Positions 55,994 to 64,000 of a stretch of 64,000 nucleotides of DNA are shown in pieces. The DNA comes from Ianthella basta. Its lineage: Eukaryota > Porifera > Demospongiae > Verongiida > Ianthellidae. The DNA lies in NCBI GenBank assembly GCA_964019415.1, contig OZ025871.1, positions 1,464,629 to 1,528,628 of the forward strand. Reading direction: 5' to 3'. The translations under genes were made by a program, and so were the position numbers. Within the stretch, counting starts at the first letter, position 1; the number at the start of each line of letters is the position of its first letter. Under the pieces are notes generated by a model that saw only the letters and a program-made list of their open reading frames with translations, made no database searches and was not told where the DNA came from.

Positions 55994-56424
55994 CATGTGT
56001 GCGTGTGTGTGAACGTGTGTGTGTGTGTGTGTGTGCGTGTGCGTGTATGTGAATGTGTTTGTATGTGTGTATGTGTTTTGTCAACTAATAACCACTCCAT
56101 GTTCCATAGGGAGGAGGAGGTAGTGGAGGCGTCTTTCCAGGACTTCAAGGTCCTTCAACTCTACAATCTTCCATTTCAGCAGGGACTGCACTAACTTTCA
56201 AGTTTGGAGAAGCAAATCCCACTCCCAACTTTACATTTGGAAGTGGGAACACAAACCCACTAGTCCCCCAATCAGCCGATAATCCTTTCCTCTCAAACAA
56301 GTCACCCAGTGCAACCCTCAACTTCACATCCACCGACGCTGTGCAAGGAACAAACATGTTTTCTCCCGCTGCCGTAAAGAATACCCATATTGTCAAGAAG
56401 GCAGTACGGCGAGGAAAGAGATAA
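53311..56424 (+). CDS. NUP153-tail paralogue with a new first exon (predicted 504 aa)
   Basis: Proposed exons: 53311-53392, 53598-53924, 54318-54917, 55160-55309, 55870-55910, 56110-56424 (TAA). The last five are copies of NUP153 exons 12 (3' part) to 16, with splice sites and frames conserved; exons 13-16 have exactly the parental lengths. The homology starts abruptly at 53597 within former exon 12. Upstream, an 82-bp exon (MPPPAVNTIVD...) ends in GTGAGT at phase 1, and TAG at 53595-53597 supplies an acceptor that keeps the NUP153 frame. The product would be FG/GLKL-type tail plus the basic C terminus, without zinc fingers or the N-terminal pore-anchoring region. An 18-bp insertion near 53770 keeps frame. 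The first exon is a prediction; without it this is a 5'-truncated pseudogene with no stop codons. Confidence 0.6.
54074..54102 (-). ncRNA. Hammerhead-like motif, paralogue of 27603-27631
   Basis: Minus strand CTGACGA, stem GACC/GGTT with loop CTCTT, GAAAT-ATC. Stem II pairs better than in the first copy, and the flanks TTTAG/CTAAA give a different but still complementary stem I. Confidence 0.4.
55332..55501. repeat. (GT)n microsatellite in duplicated NUP153 intron
   Basis: A GT array of about 170 bp with GCGTGCGCACGCATG interruption. It is the uninserted counterpart of 28886-30400. Confidence 0.95.
55933..56075. repeat. (GT)n/(GC) microsatellite
   Basis: A GT array with GCGCGCGC centre, longer than the homologous array at 30915-30965 in the parental intron. 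Confidence 0.9.
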
Positions 56425-57180
56425 CAATGACAAAATGAGATGTCTTAAAGCACCTTTTCCACTGTGTATACATGAGACTGTGTGTGAGCAAGCATGTCCC
56501 ACACTGCACTATCACGCTGTGTGTGCCTTTTGCTGGGTTTAATTAACTGTGAATCACGTTAGTTCATTTCCACACCACACCACACGCATACCACTGCCTT
56601 ATCAGTTTATGCCTTCTTTTTCTTACTACTTACGATTTTATCTTTATTTACTTAAGCCTGCATACACTCAGTTGTTTGTGTTATGTCATACTTGTACGTA
56701 TTGTGCAATAGTGCCCGCTTGTGTATTGAATTATGTAATATCTATATTATATCATAATATATATATTGAATTTTGTATCTGGTTGTGTACATTAGTCTTG
56801 TGTGTAATGGGAGAGGGGAGTGTTGTGTAATAGAGGGCCATGGAGCTGAGGGGCTGCAGCTAGTCTCAATCACACAAGGACCAACATGGTCATAATAGGC
56901 TATATGTCATAGAGTGAATAATAGCCCTGCATTCATGTGGCTGGGACAGTCATGATGGTGCAGTAGACACATGGTTATGTGCTTGTGTGAATTTCCCATG
57001 CATCCCTCTATATTATTGCTGTGCATGCACAAATGACCATGGGATCCATCATCATGCATACTGTGGATGAGTCTCATGAACAAGACATGAATGAAGGAGC
57101 ACACGACTTAGCTTTGTAGAACATTGTATAATCAAACAGTTAATGTTATAAACATACAATTAACATGCATTCTGTGAGTT
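56425..57180. other. Duplicated NUP153 3' flank
   Basis: Near-identical to 31312-32070 with a few short deletions and point changes. No gene seen. Confidence 0.85.
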
Positions 57181-57189
57181 CAATTCTGT

Positions 57190-58014
57190 ACTGATACGAA
57201 CAAATTGGATGATTTGTTAACTGGGGAAGGAACACGCCTGCTTTGAGTCGCTCTGTGAATGCTCTGTGTCTGGTGTCCTCCACTGACCAAGATTGATGAA
57301 TTATTGATTAGATGGATGACTACTGCCATTCTTATCACAGAGGAGTCCAGACCAAGATGGACGGCTACTGCACTCCAGTCGGCAGCAACTTCCCGGACAA
57401 TGAGCTTGTTGACGGCTTGGAGGGTGGGGGTGGAGTCAATGCTGAAAGTGGTCGACAATATCTGTGGAGAGAGTAAGACCAGAGTGTAGGCACAATGAAA
57501 TGAGCCACTTAGAGTACTTGAGTGCTGTTGTGGCTACCCTTGTGTGAGGAGATCGTACTAGCCTACCCCAACACAACACACATACACAGATAAACCTACC
57601 ACACTTGGTACACTAAGAGGTTCATCAGCTTCATAGTGCATAGTGACACTGCATGCACGGAGCATACGTACCTTGCTGTGTTGTAGTCCGTGCCTTTGTC
57701 ACTGTGGAGGGTTGCTTGTTGGAAGTACAAACTTCACATTGGGAATGCGACAGTGGGACGGATGGCAAGTCTGAAGGGAGCAGAGCTGCAGCTATAAAGG
57801 AAGAGTGAGCAAGTGGTCAACCTCTAGGTTAGTCAAACAACATGCAAGTGTGTTCAAACACATGCATGCGCGCACACACCACACACACACCAGTAATGCC
57901 CACACTCACCTGTGACAGAGTGTTGCGTGTTCATGTGGACAGACACAGCCACAACCATATGGGGAATTTGAGGGAAACAAGGATCTCTGCGCTCTAAATC
58001 GGTAGTAGCCATTT
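57190..58014 (-). pseudogene. Decayed 3' end of an ankyrin-ROC-COR-Death gene
   Basis: Homologues of three 3' exons: about 57672-57792 (linker, [12 protein letters not shown]), 57910-58014 (linker ending VHMNTQHSVT) and the Death exon at about 57190-57463. The Death exon has one extra base right after its acceptor (GTCGACAATAT against GTTGGCATAT in the intact copy), and its second half is replaced: about 110 bp present at 32180-32300 are missing and unrelated sequence follows. No ROC-COR or ankyrin exon adjoins it. Confidence 0.7.
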
Positions 58015-59635
58015 CTGGTGGAGATGAACACCTCAGGAAGTCGAATGGTGGAACTGCATCATGAATTACTGCCTTTTCTCAACCGGCATTCCTTCAGAAA
58101 CAGCTCCACTTGGGGACTTAGTTTGTGGGATGAGTATGCGGAAGGTGGCCATCTGTAGTGCAGTCAACATGGTGGACTGGGTAGGTGCTGAATTGGGAGG
58201 GGAGGGGAGAGGAGGGAAGGGTGACAACTGCAATAATGGCACAACTACTCCCATTAGTGAGTTGGTCACTCACTAAGTGCAGAGCCAATGTAACAGTGCT
58301 AAGGTCACGAACATGTATGAGCATAGGCGTAGGAACCATGGGGGCCGTGGGGGCCATGGCCCCCCCAGATTTCACAAGGGGGGGACCAGGCCCCCATAGA
58401 TGTTTAGCCCTGTCTCACCTCTGCAATCTTTGATTAGTAAATGCTAGCAAATGCTCAGGCCATCTCACCAAAGTATACAGAAAGAGTCCGCAGCATTTTC
58501 GTTCGGATCTATATCCAACAAAACCTGTTGTTCAAAATTCTGGTTTAGTGGCTTGCTTGGAAGCCATTTTATTGGTTGCGCAATTGATACATTACCTGAA
58601 TCTAATATATAGAGCCGACCGTGTCTGTGTGTGTGTGTGTGTGTTCGCGATACGCGCGCGCGTTTCTTGCTCCGTCGCCCTCAAACTCGCTGTGGTTGCT
58701 GGGGGCATCGGGGATCAGGTTATAGCGGGGTTGACGTCGCTCGTCTTGCGGTTGACAGAGAGTTATCCGTCCATTTCCGCTTTTTCCTTCGCGGACGACG
58801 GCCATTTTCTAATTATTGTTACCATCGATTCCCGGTTTTTACCAGTTGATTCGCTGTCGTCCTACGTTCGAATTTAAACCGATAATCATTATATTTTTAG
58901 CCGTAGCAGTAGCATGGTTGCTGAGAGCATCGGGGTACAGGCATATGGTGCCGTAGCTCGCCGAAGGCGGGTCACTCTGCTAGTATGAATATAATATCCT
59001 ACCGCGCTATAATATTTGTTTGTCTCAGCAATCTCTCCTAAGTTTTCTGGAAAAGCCAGCAAAGAGAAGAAAAAGCAATGCAACCAACAGGTGGCATTGC
59101 TTTTGGCATCATAGCTGTTAATGAAATGTAAATTACTATATAATAGAGGAGTATGCAGATCTGTAACTGAGCTCGTGAGGTTTGCACTCTCATTTCCCTA
59201 CTAAATTTTAATTAGCCTCAAAAAATTTTTCGCTCCCTTCGCTCGCAAATCTACCTCTCATGTACCTGCTATCTTCGGCCCCCCTAGTTTTGAAAGTGTT
59301 CCTACGCCCCTGATGAGTGTGCAGAGGCACAAACACAAGCCAGTTCACACCACAGCAATGCACTCTCACTACCTTGGTACATTGGCCAGAGCTCTTCCCA
59401 GTTGGCTGAATCATCCTCTGATGAGGATCTTAGATGCTTGGTGTGGAGTGAGGAAGATCACCTTGCAGCCCCACCATGGAGAAGAAGCAAACAAGACAAC
59501 AAACAATTCTGGGCATGAAGTACTTTCGGCTAATCAGTGTTAGCCGGGGAATCCCCCTCCAATGTCCAGTACAGTGATCATGAGGTCCACCACTTGGGGG
59601 GGAGGGGCTGGGCACAAGATTAGCTGAATAGGTGA
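58015..59635. other. Intergenic DNA filled by a roughly 1-kb insertion
   Basis: Between the decayed Death fragment and the second ROC-COR gene. Mostly occupied by the element at 58322-59313; the rest shows no gene. Confidence 0.6.
58322..59313. mobile_element. About 1-kb element with inverted GGCGTAGGAAC ends
   Basis: The left end CATAGGCGTAGGAACC and the right end (reverse complement CAGGGGCGTAGGAACAC) are inverted, and both run into G/C-rich stretches (GGGGCC). Inside, 58610-58985 appears to be a second inserted unit beginning with a (GT)n run and ending near GAAGGCGGGTCACTCTGC. No transposase recognised; class unknown. Confidence 0.45.

Positions 59636-64000
<4,365 letters not shown>

Noticed and set aside
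53598..56424. Processed retrocopy of NUP153
   Set aside because: All introns are retained and flanking intergenic DNA is copied too, so it is a DNA-level segmental duplication.

Overview
The window is nuclear DNA of an animal: split genes with GT-AG introns, a eukaryotic tRNA, dense (CA)n/(GT)n microsatellites and many small transposon relics. Compact genes, very short shared promoters and ankyrin-ROC-COR proteins carrying CARD and Death domains suggest a basal invertebrate, most likely a demosponge. That placement is an inference from gene architecture; I could not run a database search.

The left half (1-31.3 kb) is dense with conserved housekeeping genes in two divergent pairs. FAM91A1 (minus strand, 3' part outside the window) and ATAD2 (plus) start 197 bp apart. 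PPP1R8/NIPP1 (minus) and NUP153 (plus) start 364 bp apart. I resolved every exon in these four genes; splice phases agree throughout. A tRNA-Lys(CUU) gene lies in a FAM91A1 intron. Introns carry microsatellites, a 75-bp satellite in short arrays, a tRNA-derived SINE-like element and transposon insertions.

The right half is a segmental duplication separated by about 12.8 kb of gene-poor, repeat-rich DNA (40.5-53.3 kb). The left unit is the 3' part of NUP153 followed, in convergent orientation, by a long ankyrin-ROC-COR-Death gene (32.1-40.5 kb) broken by one in-frame TAA. The right unit repeats the NUP153 3' exons (53.6-56.4 kb), a decayed Death-domain fragment (57.2-58.0 kb), and a second ROC-COR gene (59.6 kb to beyond the window end) with a CARD-like exon that the left gene lacks.

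Two things stand out. The duplicated NUP153 tail has intact frames and is preceded by a TATA box and a new short exon that splices in frame, so it could encode a 504-residue FG-tail protein. The ROC-COR paralogues differ by symmetrical phase 1-1 exons, including one encoding the whole CARD-like domain, which looks like exon shuffling in an innate-immune-type family. Several hammerhead-ribozyme-like motifs of the type found in Penelope-like elements are scattered through the window.
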